NCBI GenBank assembly: GCA_006503475.1
Contig: RSEH01000080.1
Span: 102,848-166,847 of the forward strand
Length of the DNA stretch: 64,000 nt
Origin: Stentor roeselii
Taxonomy: Eukaryota; Ciliophora; Heterotrichea; Heterotrichida; Stentoridae
Direction of reading: 5' to 3'
The position numbers were made by a program, and so were the translations under genes. Under the pieces are notes generated by a model that was not told where the DNA came from, searched no databases, and saw only the letters and a program-made list of their open reading frames with translations. Positions 47,580 to 56,555 of the stretch are shown here, in pieces (position 1 is the first letter of the stretch; every line of letters starts with the position of its first letter).

Positions 47580-48677
47580 TTACTCAGATCTTTTCTTTTT
47601 CTTGCTCTTTTTCTTTTCTTCCCTTTCCTGACTCTCATCCTGATCGTCTTGAATCTTGAAATCTTCATCATCAACAGTGATTCCAGCGCCTCCCAGATCC
47701 CTTTCATCAACATTTTCAAGTTCTCTTTCAACCTCACTATTCGGAATAACATCTCCCAGGCTATTTTCCCTGACACGTTCCCTTTCAATTTTTCCTTTAT
47801 ACGGGGGAACAACAGGAGGCCAGTACTGTTGAACATCTTCTAAATCCCCTCCAAACCTTTTTTCAAGTTGCGAAGGATGATAAAAACTTTTCACTTCTTC
47901 CGTGAGTCCTTTTTTCATGAAGTTAACTTTTGACTTGGTGACAGAATCCATGAAAGGACTGATCATTTTCCACATAAGCCAAATCGACGAAGGCGGATTC
48001 GTGACGAACATATGAGCAAGTCGACATTTAAACAGATCTTTAATAGCGCCAGCAATCCTCATAAGCGACTTCATCGGAAGTTGAGTAATTCCAGTGCTTT
48101 CCACATCCACAATATTAACCCATGTTTCAGCTTTTCCAGGAATCATCATGTTTTCCACCATGAACTGCATGATGAAAATAACGGCTTCAAGATAAATTTC
48201 ACCTGAGAACCTTTTGACATTTACTCTTCCTGGCAAAAGAACAATTGCTGGGCGGAAGAACTTGTCACGGCCATGAATGTACATGAAACCTGTTTGCTAT
48301 GTTTAGATTACCAGAACCTCCAAGACTTTTGGAAGAATCGCGCTTAGGGGCGTTGAGAAGTACTTCTCGAAAGTCGCTATTGACTTTTTTAAGTCATTCA
48401 CTGCTTTTCGTGTTTTATAGTCAGAACCGTGGATGATTCGCAGTAAAACTGCATCGTCCCAATTTGGAGGAACTTTTATCTTGTCTTTTGTGATCTCTTG
48501 TTTTAGACGATTCAATTTTTCAACTTCGAAGTCAAGGTATTGCTGATTTGAGAATATGTTGCGCATTGGTCTTTTTGAACCTGGGGAAAAGATCAGGTCT
48601 TCTGTTGGGATGAAGGAAGAGGCTTTACGAGGAGCTCTGCAGATTTCGACTGCTTCGAGATACCGAGAATCTTCCAT
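47580..48677 (-). CDS. CRAL-TRIO (Sec14-like) lipid-binding protein, copy 1, 360 aa
   Basis: Sec14 proteins bind and exchange phosphoinositides and other lipids. First exon carries the CRAL-TRIO N helix bundle (LLRIIHGSDYKTRKAV). A 15-nt intron (48297-48311) joins to the lipid-binding domain: GFMYIHGRDKFFRPAIV, FIMQFMVENMMIPGKAETW, FVTNPPSSIWLMWKMISPF and YHPSQLEKRFGG. The tail is acidic then Lys-rich (KKKSKKKKRSE). It is a tandem paralogue of the gene at 49016-50410, with the intron in the same place. Confidence 0.9.
48297..48311 (-). other. 15-nt intron in CRAL-TRIO copy 1
   Basis: Minus-strand GTAATCTAAACATAG. Differs from the intron of the second copy at one base. A at position 10. Confidence 0.92.
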
Positions 48678-49015
48678 TTATTACACAGAATTTAATGGAA
48701 TAAAGCAACTGATTTTTGTGGGTTGTTGGAAAAGTAATGAAATTTATGGGTTTTTGGTTTGATTTAGTTTGGATTCTGTTTGGGTTGGATGGGTTTTGGG
48801 TGTTGTAAGGGTTTGATTTTGATGGGTGGAAATTAAAGGGTCTGTTTATGTGTCAATTATTTTGGGTGAATTTTAGTAAAAGGTTTATATAATCATAAAT
48901 TTTTAGACTAAGCTTTTCTGGATGTTATAATGATCAACTTAAAATCATTTGGGTACATATCAACTGAATCCTTTTGATTTTTAACAAGATTAATTTTAAA
49001 TCAGATAAAACTATA
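48678..49015. other. Intergenic region with extreme G/T strand bias
   Basis: 48781-48840 has 26 G and no C on the + strand; this is directly upstream of the minus-strand CRAL-TRIO gene. 48782-48811 contains four GGG tracts (loops 6, 4 and 8), so it could fold as a G-quadruplex. The right part (48900-49015) is more balanced. Confidence 0.65.
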
Positions 49016-50410
49016 TTAAAAAATATCACACTTGTTCAGATCACATCCACAATTAGGAATTTTCTCATGAACCTCAGCCATGATATTAGTCTCAACAATC
49101 TCCTTATTCCTTACCAGATCATTTCCTTCATCAGAAGCTTTAATATCCGTGATTTTCCCATCCTGATCTCCATTCTCACTAACTTTCAAAGCATCTTTTT
49201 CTTTCCTCTTTCTTTTCCTTTCCTTTCTTCTGCGTTTTTTTTCCTTTTCCTCCTGTTCTTCATGATCAATTTCAAGAGGTTCAGCGAAAACAACGATTTC
49301 TTTTTCATCAGCATCAAACTGGACTTCTTCTATAACTTCAATTCCACCCTCTTGAATTTCAACCAATTCTCGCGATATCTCTTGAAAAAGCCCTTCTTGT
49401 TCAGAATGTCTACTCTTAGCTTCACTTAAAACGCTATCATTCTGTTGATCCTCAATTTCACTTTCTTCCAAGCTTTTAACAACAGTGACTTTTTTTTTCT
49501 TTATCTTTGTCTCAACCTGATTTTTTCCTTCAACATCAGGAAAAACAGGAGGCCAGAACTGTTCCAAGTTATCAGAAATTCCTCCAAATCTCTTTTCCAG
49601 TTGTGAAGGATAATACAATTCCATCATCTGCTCAGAGACTCCTTCTTTCACGATAATTATTTTCGATTGAGTCACTTTGTCAATAAAAGGACTGAAACAT
49701 TTCCAAATGAAATAAATCGATGAAGGCGGGTTGATAATAAAGCTATGAGCAAGCCGACATTTATAAACATCTTGAAGGACTCCTGAAAGTTTCATCAGGG
49801 ACTTAAGAGGAAGTTCTGTGAGTCCTTGTTTGTTCATTTCAACCAAGTTGACCCAACTTTCAACTTTTCCTGGAATCAGCATGTTTTCAATGACGAACTG
49901 CATCAGGAAGACAGTGGCGTCGATGTAAGATTCAATTGAAAACCTTTTGATGTCGACGCGTGTGCAGTCAAGAACTACTGCAGGTCTAAAGAACTTGTCC
50001 CTTCCGTGAATGTATAAAAAACCTGTTTTCTATGTTTAAATTACGAGAACTTCTGATACTTTCGGGTAAAGAGTCCTGATGTCAGTGGGAACCAGTAGCT
50101 TGTAGGCCTCGATTGACTTTTTTAGGTCTTTTAGGGCTTTTCGAGTTTTGTAACCTGAACCGTGAATGATTCGCAGAAGGAAAGCGTCGTCCCATGTTGA
50201 TGGAACTTCGAGTTTTGACTTACGGATCTCTTCTCTTAGGCGTTTTAGCTTTTCGACTTCGAATGATTCGTATTTTTGGTCGGAGAATATGTTCCGTAAG
50301 GGGTGCTTACCACCCAAGGAGAGGACCAGGTCAATCGCAGGGACAAAAGAATATGCTTCTTGTGGTGGTTTACTTGTTAATAAAGCTTCTTTGTAAAGTT
50401 GATCCACCAT
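49016..50410 (-). CDS. CRAL-TRIO (Sec14-like) lipid-binding protein, copy 2, 459 aa
   Basis: Same layout as copy 1: LLRIIHGSGYKTRKAL, a 15-nt intron, GFLYIHGRDKFFRPAVV, FVIENMLIPGKVESW, FIINPPSSIYFIWKCF and YYPSQLEKRFGG. The extra length is a long acidic tail (about 275-459) with an EKKRRRKERKRKRKEK segment and a Cys-x-Cys end (NCGCDLNKCDIF). Start is ATG 50410; the GTG at 50416 is not used. The tail differs from copy 1, so targeting may differ. Confidence 0.9.
50030..50044 (-). other. 15-nt intron in CRAL-TRIO copy 2
   Basis: Minus-strand GTAATTTAAACATAG. Same phase and place as in copy 1. A at position 10. Confidence 0.92.
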
Positions 50411-50828
50411 TTCCACTTATAATGGTTGATGAATCAATATTCCTGTTATTTAAGAAAATTCATTAAAATACCTCATTCTTAAATAATCCAAAATTTAAAT
50501 TACTCTATCGAATCCTATCCCAATCATTATATCGTCCAAAGTTTCAACCACCCTAGAAATTCCAAAATATTAAATCAATAATATAATTTTCACTTATATT
50601 TTTTAAACTCTCCAAAAATCAAATACCTCAAGTTTGTTCATCTATTCCAAATCACCCTAAATTTTCCTTCCTCCAAACCCAATAAAATCTTCAAAACTTC
50701 AACCTTGACCTCTCGTTCCAAACCAAATCACTATCATAAAAACTCCAGCCTTAACCCTCCCCTTCCAAACCCAATCACTATCCTAAAAACTCCAACCTAA
50801 ACCCTATAAAAAAATCTCTTATATCAAA
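50411..50828. repeat. Divergent region with three degenerate C-rich repeats
   Basis: From about 50672 to 50810 there are three loose copies of a ~46-bp unit with the core TTCCAAACCCAATCACTATC and CTAAAAACTCCAACCT. 50761-50820 has 21 C and no G. This is the upstream flank of the + gene at 50829. Confidence 0.7.
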
Positions 50829-51914
50829 ATGGATCAACTCTCCAAATTAAACACAAAAGATGAACCCTTTCTAACATCTCTTCCAAAGCCGTTATCAGAA
50901 TTAGACGCATCAATTCCCCAAGCAGACACAATAAACCTTCTCTACTCCCAAATAAACACATGCATAACAGTAACTTCCACTCAGGACCTCGACAGTAAAG
51001 TAGGCAACGTGTTATCAAAGCACGAAGCAGATTTCTTAAACGTATACAAAGGACACATGTACAACATTCAAAAAGAAATGCGAATCCTAAAAGAAAAAGT
51101 GAGTGAAGAAGAGCTTAAACGGAAAAGAGACGAAGAACTCAAATCTCTAGAAAAAGAACGTGACTGGTTCCGCAACGAGGCTCTTCGACTCGACAAGCTC
51201 TGCAAGCAACACAAACGAAATTTAGAGATCTGGAAAAACAAAGCTCAAATCCTTGAAGAAGACCGAAAATTCATGGAAAATCAAATTTTATTAGCAAAAA
51301 GACAAAACTTGAAACTGATCGAAGGCCTTGAATCACAAAAAGAACTCAACTTTTCAGCTGAAAAAACCTGGATTAAAAATGATGAACCTTTAAAACTCCT
51401 TGACTCTCGACCTGAAACTGCGGAAAGACATGAAAAAGTCACGAATACCATTCGTCATCTGCAGAACCAAATCGATGTACAGAAAAAATCGATTAAGTTT
51501 CAAAATGCTGTTCATGCTAATTATTTTTTAGAGAAAGGAGAACTTGAGGACTTTTTCTTGGATTGCATTGAAGAAGTGAAAAAAGAGATTAAAAAGAGAA
51601 AAAATCAGCAGATTCCTTTTGCTAAACTTTCTGCTTCTGCTAGTTCGAAAAGTTTGTATAAGGCGGATGATGAACCGGGTTTAAAGGACTTTACGTCGAG
51701 TGATAAGAGAAAGGTTGTTGAGTTAATTGTTTGTCGTGAGGAAGTTGTCAGGATGTTGCAGGAGCTGATTTTTCCGAAGAATATGCAGAGAAAGCATCGG
51801 CCTACTACTGGAAATACTCATGGCTTGTCACATGTGTTTAGCTCGCCTAGTATTACTGATTATCGCACTATTATTCGTCCTAATACTGCACCGAAGGGGT
51901 GGAATAAGAAGTGA
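50829..51914 (+). CDS. Coiled-coil protein, 361 aa
   Basis: Long coiled coil at about 80-175 with the well-ordered string KERDWFRNEALRLDKLCKQH, and a second helical part at about 190-270. The C-terminal SSDKRKVVELIVCREEVVRM looks like a conserved folded end. Similar sequences occur in centrosomal and flagellar coiled-coil proteins; I cannot name one. Ends in TGA directly adjacent to the stop codon of the convergent gene. Confidence 0.78.
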   Translation: MDQLSKLNTKDEPFLTSLPKPLSELDASIPQADTINLLYSQINTCITVTSTQDLDSKVGNVLSKHEADFLNVYKGHMYNIQKEMRILKEKVSEEELKRKRDEELKSLEKERDWFRNEALRLDKLCKQHKRNLEIWKNKAQILEEDRKFMENQILLAKRQNLKLIEGLESQKELNFSAEKTWIKNDEPLKLLDSRPETAERHEKVTNTIRHLQNQIDVQKKSIKFQNAVHANYFLEKGELEDFFLDCIEEVKKEIKKRKNQQIPFAKLSASASSKSLYKADDEPGLKDFTSSDKRKVVELIVCREEVVRMLQELIFPKNMQRKHRPTTGNTHGLSHVFSSPSITDYRTIIRPNTAPKGWNKK

Positions 51915-52352
51915 CTACTTAATTATAAAGTTATGCTTTAATGTGTCTTGCTTGATCAGTTGTCGTATCTCACGCTCGTCTGCCTTTATGAACCTGCGAG
52001 CACGCAGTCTTTGCGCTTGAAGTTCACGATATTCGTCAATGTCCAGCTTTGTGAGTTTTTTCAACTCTTTTAGCTTTGATGACAAGTCTTTTCTCGCTAT
52101 AGGAATGAACTCACGCAAGTTATTTGTTCGAACTTCACTTGCTTTGCTTATAAGATCTTCAAGTGAGTTAGTAAATGACCTTGGAGAATTGACCAAGGAC
52201 TTTCGCTCGCTATTCATCCTAATTTTTAATCTTTGTATATCAAACTCAAATTTTCTATCTGCAATTCGGCTTGATTTGACTTCTGGACTATTAATTCTCG
52301 GTTTAGCAGGCAAGTTTTTATCATAAGGGAAAATTGTGATAAAATTTTTCAT
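51915..52352 (-). CDS. Small basic protein of unknown function, 145 aa
   Basis: No recognised family. Basic, with long helices (about 65-140) of the type YRELQAQRLRARRFIKADE. A leading PYDKNLPAKPRI segment is extended. Helical-basic composition suggests microtubule or nucleic-acid contact. Its stop codon directly abuts the TGA of the convergent coiled-coil gene. Confidence 0.68.
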   Translation of the reverse strand: MKNFITIFPYDKNLPAKPRINSPEVKSSRIADRKFEFDIQRLKIRMNSERKSLVNSPRSFTNSLEDLISKASEVRTNNLREFIPIARKDLSSKLKELKKLTKLDIDEYRELQAQRLRARRFIKADEREIRQLIKQDTLKHNFIIK

Positions 52353-52473
52353 AGTTTAAAATTATTACCTGATGAATCAAGACATTAAAGTTCTAATTAT
52401 TAATAATTCTTAAAGTTCACTTATTATTCCTGTTAAAAACATTTAAAAATCTATCCAATTCTCATATTACTAA

Positions 52474-55392
52474 TTAAATACCTGTCTTCGGCCTAGCAGA
52501 GAATCCTTTTCTCCTTTCAAACCCATTCAAATTCCTTTTTTCATTAAACATAATAACTTCAATAGGTTCATCAAACAAAAACTTCCTTCCTTCAAATCCA
52601 GCGACTTGATTAAAAACGACCCAAGAGCTCCAATCAACATCTCCATCAAAAGACCTAACAGCTCCTTTAAAAACCAAGGCATCATCAACAAGTACATCCA
52701 TCATCCTGACACCTCTTTCAGGGTTTTTGCGATAGTTCCAAATCTGAATAGCTCCAAAAATTTCACAATTATCAAAAAAGAACTGCAAAACATTAGGTGC
52801 TTTATTAGCAAACCCGATTAAAGTAGTATCAATAAAAGGAGCAAGCCAAGAATGCAGGTCACTAGCAGAGTCGTTGTCTCCATCGACCAAGTTCTGAGCC
52901 ACTCTCGGGTCTTGAGCTTCAAGAGACTGAAGACTTGGAAAGGCCAAAACTCTGCATCCTTGAATGATTTTTCCTTCATGATCATAAAAATTCACTCCAT
53001 TAAGTCCGATGTAATGAGGGTCGCCCCAGGTGGAGAAGAGTTTCAATGTCACTGAAAACCCTTGAGGACTTGCAGGGGTCGGGTAAGGAGAAGGACTTGA
53101 GACAGTCTCTGAATGAAACACTTTTTTCAGCCCAGATGACGGAAGATTCACTTCTTGGCTGAAGTCGACTAAAGCGTGCCCTGGCGCTTTCCGAAGAGCG
53201 AGCTCAGGGATCAAGACCTGTCCATCAACCAAGACTCGAACAAGTCTGATTCCCCTGAAAGTATCTTCAGGTGACTTGTTATAATTCCAGAATTTTAAAC
53301 TTCTGATTTCTTGCTTTTCAGGCAAAGTGATTTCTAGAAAAGACTCACTATGTCGAGAAAAAGGAATAAGCCACATGTTAACGTCGTCAGTTGTTTGATT
53401 CACGTCGTTTAACAACTTGTCTAAAGTCCTCGGGTCCGAGGAGTACCCTTGAATACAGTTAATACTTTCAGGTTGGGCCTTCAGTTCCTTCACAGTCAAC
53501 TTAACCGGCCCTTCCATTCCATTCACAGCGATTCCTGTGAGTCCAGCGTAAAACGCATCACCCCAGGTATCCAAAATAATAATTTTAATGACTTTTCCTA
53601 GCACCCTGCCCTTTTCTCTTCTTTTCTTAGGAGACTTAAGAACAGAAGTGCAAGGTCGCGACAGGTCTTCAAATTTCGAGGCAGTTCCAGGCCTTTCAAC
53701 AAGAGGCACCTCGAATTCAGTGTCTTCAGCTTTAAAAGAATCGACCCAGTCCTTTCTACAGATTTTTTCAAGTGTTTCTAAATTGCTAGTTAAAACGATA
53801 TACTCACAGAACTGTTCAGCAGTCTTTAAAGTTCCTGGAGCTTTGGCGATTTCGCCTTCGAACACCCGCGAATCGTCGAGCCAGATGCGAAGAGTTCTGA
53901 CTCCTCGTGAAGAATGAGTGCGAGACTTGTTGTAATTCCAAATTCGCAAACAGGAAACTGAACGAGGCTCAAGAAGGTCTATTGAGACCTGGCAGGGCTT
54001 TGAGGGCGAGTAAGGAGCGAGCCAACTGTGGGAATCGTCGCAGGTCCAGTAGTTTCCGTCTACGATCTTCTCACAGGTCCGGATGTCGTCGGCGTACTCA
54101 GGGGCCACGCTTAGGCCTATTGGTTGACCTGTCACTTGTGAAGAGCTTGAAATTATTATCGCTTCACCTTCCTCGTCCCACATCTCCACACCGAAGATTC
54201 CGATATATTGAGAATCGCCCCAGTTTGAAAGAAGCTCTAAAGTCACAATGCGAGCCTTTAAAGAAATTTTAGAATTTTCAGAATTTTTAGAATTTTCAGA
54301 ATTTTCAGAATTTTTAGAATTTTCAGAATTTTTTAGCTCTTTTATTGTCTGGTCCTTTGAAGTTTCTTGAAGTTGTGAATTTTTCAAATTTTCTTCAAAA
54401 TTTAGACTTTTCTTAGAATTTTGATATTCTTGAGTCTTTTGGTCACTTTTTTGTTTGACTTTAGAATTTTTTTCTGAATGGGTCTCTCTGCAGCTATCAG
54501 CCAAGTCTTCAAGGGCCAAGGGTCGAGACTTGAGAGAAAGTTCAGGTTCCAGCTTTAAACTTGATTTGCTGTACTTTCGGAAGAAACCATTGAGCGGGTT
54601 CGGCGAGCCTTGGGGTTTGTTGACGACTCTCACTGAGCTGCTCAAGGTTTGAATGATTTTCTGTGTCCAGTCATTGAATTTAAACCCTGCCAAAAGCGCG
54701 ATTTCAGTTGAAGACTCGCCTCTTTTAAGTTCACCTTTCCAGACCTTTTCTCGGTTAAGTAGAATTTCAGCGTTTTTGACTGAATTTGAAAAATCTGAAG
54801 CTTTTGGCAGGTTCCAGATCCGAATACCACAAACGTTTTGGTTTAAAGGGAAAAGGACTCTGAGACAAATCGGCTTTGAAGGGAGAAATCGCGCTTGCCA
54901 ACTTGTTTCTGTCTTTAAAGAAGGTTTTTTGAAGAGCGAAGAGACTTCAGAGAAGGATTCAGCATGTTTCACTGATGAGGAACTTTCTGGGATTTGGATC
55001 TGTCGGCTGTTTTCGTCGAAAAACTCGATTTGGTGAAGTCCTGCAGTTTCTGACTCGCCACAGGTGGACAACAGGCGGATTTCTAAGAGATTTCCAGTCC
55101 TTTTCCTGAGTTTTTCAGAGATTTTTACCTTATAAGTAGATTTTGTGACTTCATGGTGACTTTCGTTAGACCTGCGAAGGTTTTCCTGGTCTTTTTTTAG
55201 ACTGAAGGGTAAAAGGGTTTTGATGGGCAGAGGACTGTTCCATTTGTTATAAACTTTTGATTTAGGCTCATCTAAAACTTCAGCTTTAAGGTCAGTGACT
55301 GAGAGGTAAGACTGAAGATCACTTGCTTTAGGTTTAGATGACTTGAAGTTGTTCCTCATGCGATAGAACTGTTCGCTGTTTTGCCTTTTCAT
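52474..55392 (-). CDS. KATNIP: KATNIP (katanin-interacting protein), 972 aa
   Basis: KATNIP (KIAA0556, Joubert syndrome) acts at the ciliary base and binds katanin and microtubules. Four tandem DUF4457 modules are seen: EIRLLSTCGESETAGLHQIE (degenerate), LELLSNWGDSQYIGIFGV, IIILDTWGDAFYAGLTGI and LKLFSTWGDPHYIGLNGV. Modules two to four are followed by [SM]WL[AI]P[YF] and then a LRIWNYNKS string. A low-complexity ENSKNSEN stretch lies between modules one and two. Human KATNIP is about 1,600 aa; this one is shorter. Start is ATG 55392; the TTG at 55395 is not used. Confidence 0.92.
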   Translation of the reverse strand: MKRQNSEQFYRMRNNFKSSKPKASDLQSYLSVTDLKAEVLDEPKSKVYNKWNSPLPIKTLLPFSLKKDQENLRRSNESHHEVTKSTYKVKISEKLRKRTGNLLEIRLLSTCGESETAGLHQIEFFDENSRQIQIPESSSSVKHAESFSEVSSLFKKPSLKTETSWQARFLPSKPICLRVLFPLNQNVCGIRIWNLPKASDFSNSVKNAEILLNREKVWKGELKRGESSTEIALLAGFKFNDWTQKIIQTLSSSVRVVNKPQGSPNPLNGFFRKYSKSSLKLEPELSLKSRPLALEDLADSCRETHSEKNSKVKQKSDQKTQEYQNSKKSLNFEENLKNSQLQETSKDQTIKELKNSENSKNSENSENSKNSENSKISLKARIVTLELLSNWGDSQYIGIFGVEMWDEEGEAIIISSSSQVTGQPIGLSVAPEYADDIRTCEKIVDGNYWTCDDSHSWLAPYSPSKPCQVSIDLLEPRSVSCLRIWNYNKSRTHSSRGVRTLRIWLDDSRVFEGEIAKAPGTLKTAEQFCEYIVLTSNLETLEKICRKDWVDSFKAEDTEFEVPLVERPGTASKFEDLSRPCTSVLKSPKKRREKGRVLGKVIKIIILDTWGDAFYAGLTGIAVNGMEGPVKLTVKELKAQPESINCIQGYSSDPRTLDKLLNDVNQTTDDVNMWLIPFSRHSESFLEITLPEKQEIRSLKFWNYNKSPEDTFRGIRLVRVLVDGQVLIPELALRKAPGHALVDFSQEVNLPSSGLKKVFHSETVSSPSPYPTPASPQGFSVTLKLFSTWGDPHYIGLNGVNFYDHEGKIIQGCRVLAFPSLQSLEAQDPRVAQNLVDGDNDSASDLHSWLAPFIDTTLIGFANKAPNVLQFFFDNCEIFGAIQIWNYRKNPERGVRMMDVLVDDALVFKGAVRSFDGDVDWSSWVVFNQVAGFEGRKFLFDEPIEVIMFNEKRNLNGFERRKGFSARPKTGI
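54248..54348. repeat. In-frame short repeat in KATNIP
   Basis: GAATTTTCAGAATTTTTAGA-type 9-12-bp repeats on the + strand, coding for SENSKN units between two folded modules. Confidence 0.75.
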
Positions 55393-55433
55393 CAATTTAA
55401 ATTGATTAATAATGAAACTAAAGATTCCTTGTA
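55393..55433. promoter_or_regulatory. 41-bp divergent spacer with a short upstream reading frame
   Basis: Lies between the KATNIP and LRR-protein starts. It contains ATTAATAATG, whose ATG at 55412 opens a 9-codon frame that ends in TGA at 55439, overlapping the main start. Confidence 0.5.
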
Positions 55434-56555
55434 ATGTCTGAAAAACAAATAACTACCAAACTTCAGTTAGCCCAAAAGTCTTCAAACCTGGTCCTGTCCT
55501 CTTTAAACCTTTTCCGCATCCCAGAGAAAGTTTTTACAATCGTGACTCTGACGCGACTGGACATTTCAAACAACAACGTGGACCAGATCCCTTCTTCCAT
55601 CTCTTCTCTAACAAAGCTTAAACAATTCTGGGCGAATCAGAACCCGATCCGCTCAGTTCCAAGTGACTTAAGCAAATGTTCCGCTTTGGAATCTCTTGAC
55701 CTGAGCAGTACTTTAGTCTCAGTCCTTCCGCGTGAACTGGCGAGTATCCACAAGTTGAACGAGATCCGGCTTGAAAACTGTCCCTTAAGTGAAAAGCTGT
55801 CATTTTGTTACAGTCAAGGAATCACCGCGCTTTGGAAGTACCTTCAAAGAAAAGTCGATCGCAAGAGGTACAAAGAAGAAGTCTTTCGAAGACTGAGGGA
55901 AAATATTTACCCTGTTGACGACCCGAGACAAGTGATGGACTTGACGTTGAATATCTTTAAATGTTTAAAGGATGTTGATACCCCGGTGTTGAAGATGCTG
56001 GTGCATAATATCAACAGGATATTTCCTGAGAAGATACAATATGCTGACCCTGAAAAAATCAAATTGAAAATTCAGGAAATTGTTGAAGATTTAGCGAAAA
56101 GAGAAGAACTTTCTGAACTTACTTTAAAACTTAAGTCGAAATATCCTCAGGAAGACCTGGAAAAAGTTGCGAATATGGCTGTTACTTTAAGTCAAAATTA
56201 TGATAGGGAAGAACTGGAAACTATTTTTAAGAGAAAAATGCTGCCTGAGAACTTTTTAGATATGGAACTTCCGGCGATTACTATGAATCTCACTAGTATC
56301 AAGGAAAAACATGAACATCAGATGCAGAGGGCAAGACTTGCAATGTTTTCGAAGATGAAAAGTGTTTATGGAAATGGGGAGAATTTGGAAATGATTCAAC
56401 AACTTGCTGATGAATTTTCAGAATTATTTGCAACACCTGATGATATCAGAAAGTTTATCAGGGTCTCTGCTGAGTACTTGCCTCAGACACTGGAAGACTT
56501 GCAAGTCGCTGTTGTTTTTCAGAACTACTCACTTGGAAGAAGGATTATTGATTAA
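55434..56555 (+). CDS. Leucine-rich repeat protein, 373 aa
   Basis: About five LRRs at residues 17-125 (LTRLDISNNNVDQIP, ALESLDLSSTLVSVLP, LNEIRLENCPLS). The remainder is helical and charged (about 140-373), with RKRYKEEVFRRLRE and repeated Glu/Lys-rich helices, perhaps a small helical domain. LRR plus helical tail is common in ciliate scaffold proteins. The family is not certain. Its 3' end overlaps the convergent TOG-type gene by 11 bp. Confidence 0.8.
   Translation: MSEKQITTKLQLAQKSSNLVLSSLNLFRIPEKVFTIVTLTRLDISNNNVDQIPSSISSLTKLKQFWANQNPIRSVPSDLSKCSALESLDLSSTLVSVLPRELASIHKLNEIRLENCPLSEKLSFCYSQGITALWKYLQRKVDRKRYKEEVFRRLRENIYPVDDPRQVMDLTLNIFKCLKDVDTPVLKMLVHNINRIFPEKIQYADPEKIKLKIQEIVEDLAKREELSELTLKLKSKYPQEDLEKVANMAVTLSQNYDREELETIFKRKMLPENFLDMELPAITMNLTSIKEKHEHQMQRARLAMFSKMKSVYGNGENLEMIQQLADEFSELFATPDDIRKFIRVSAEYLPQTLEDLQVAVVFQNYSLGRRIID

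Noticed and set aside
50672-50820. CCCTAA-like strings suggesting an internal telomeric repeat.
   Set aside because: Only scattered AACCCT occurs; there is no tandem CCCTAACA-type array.
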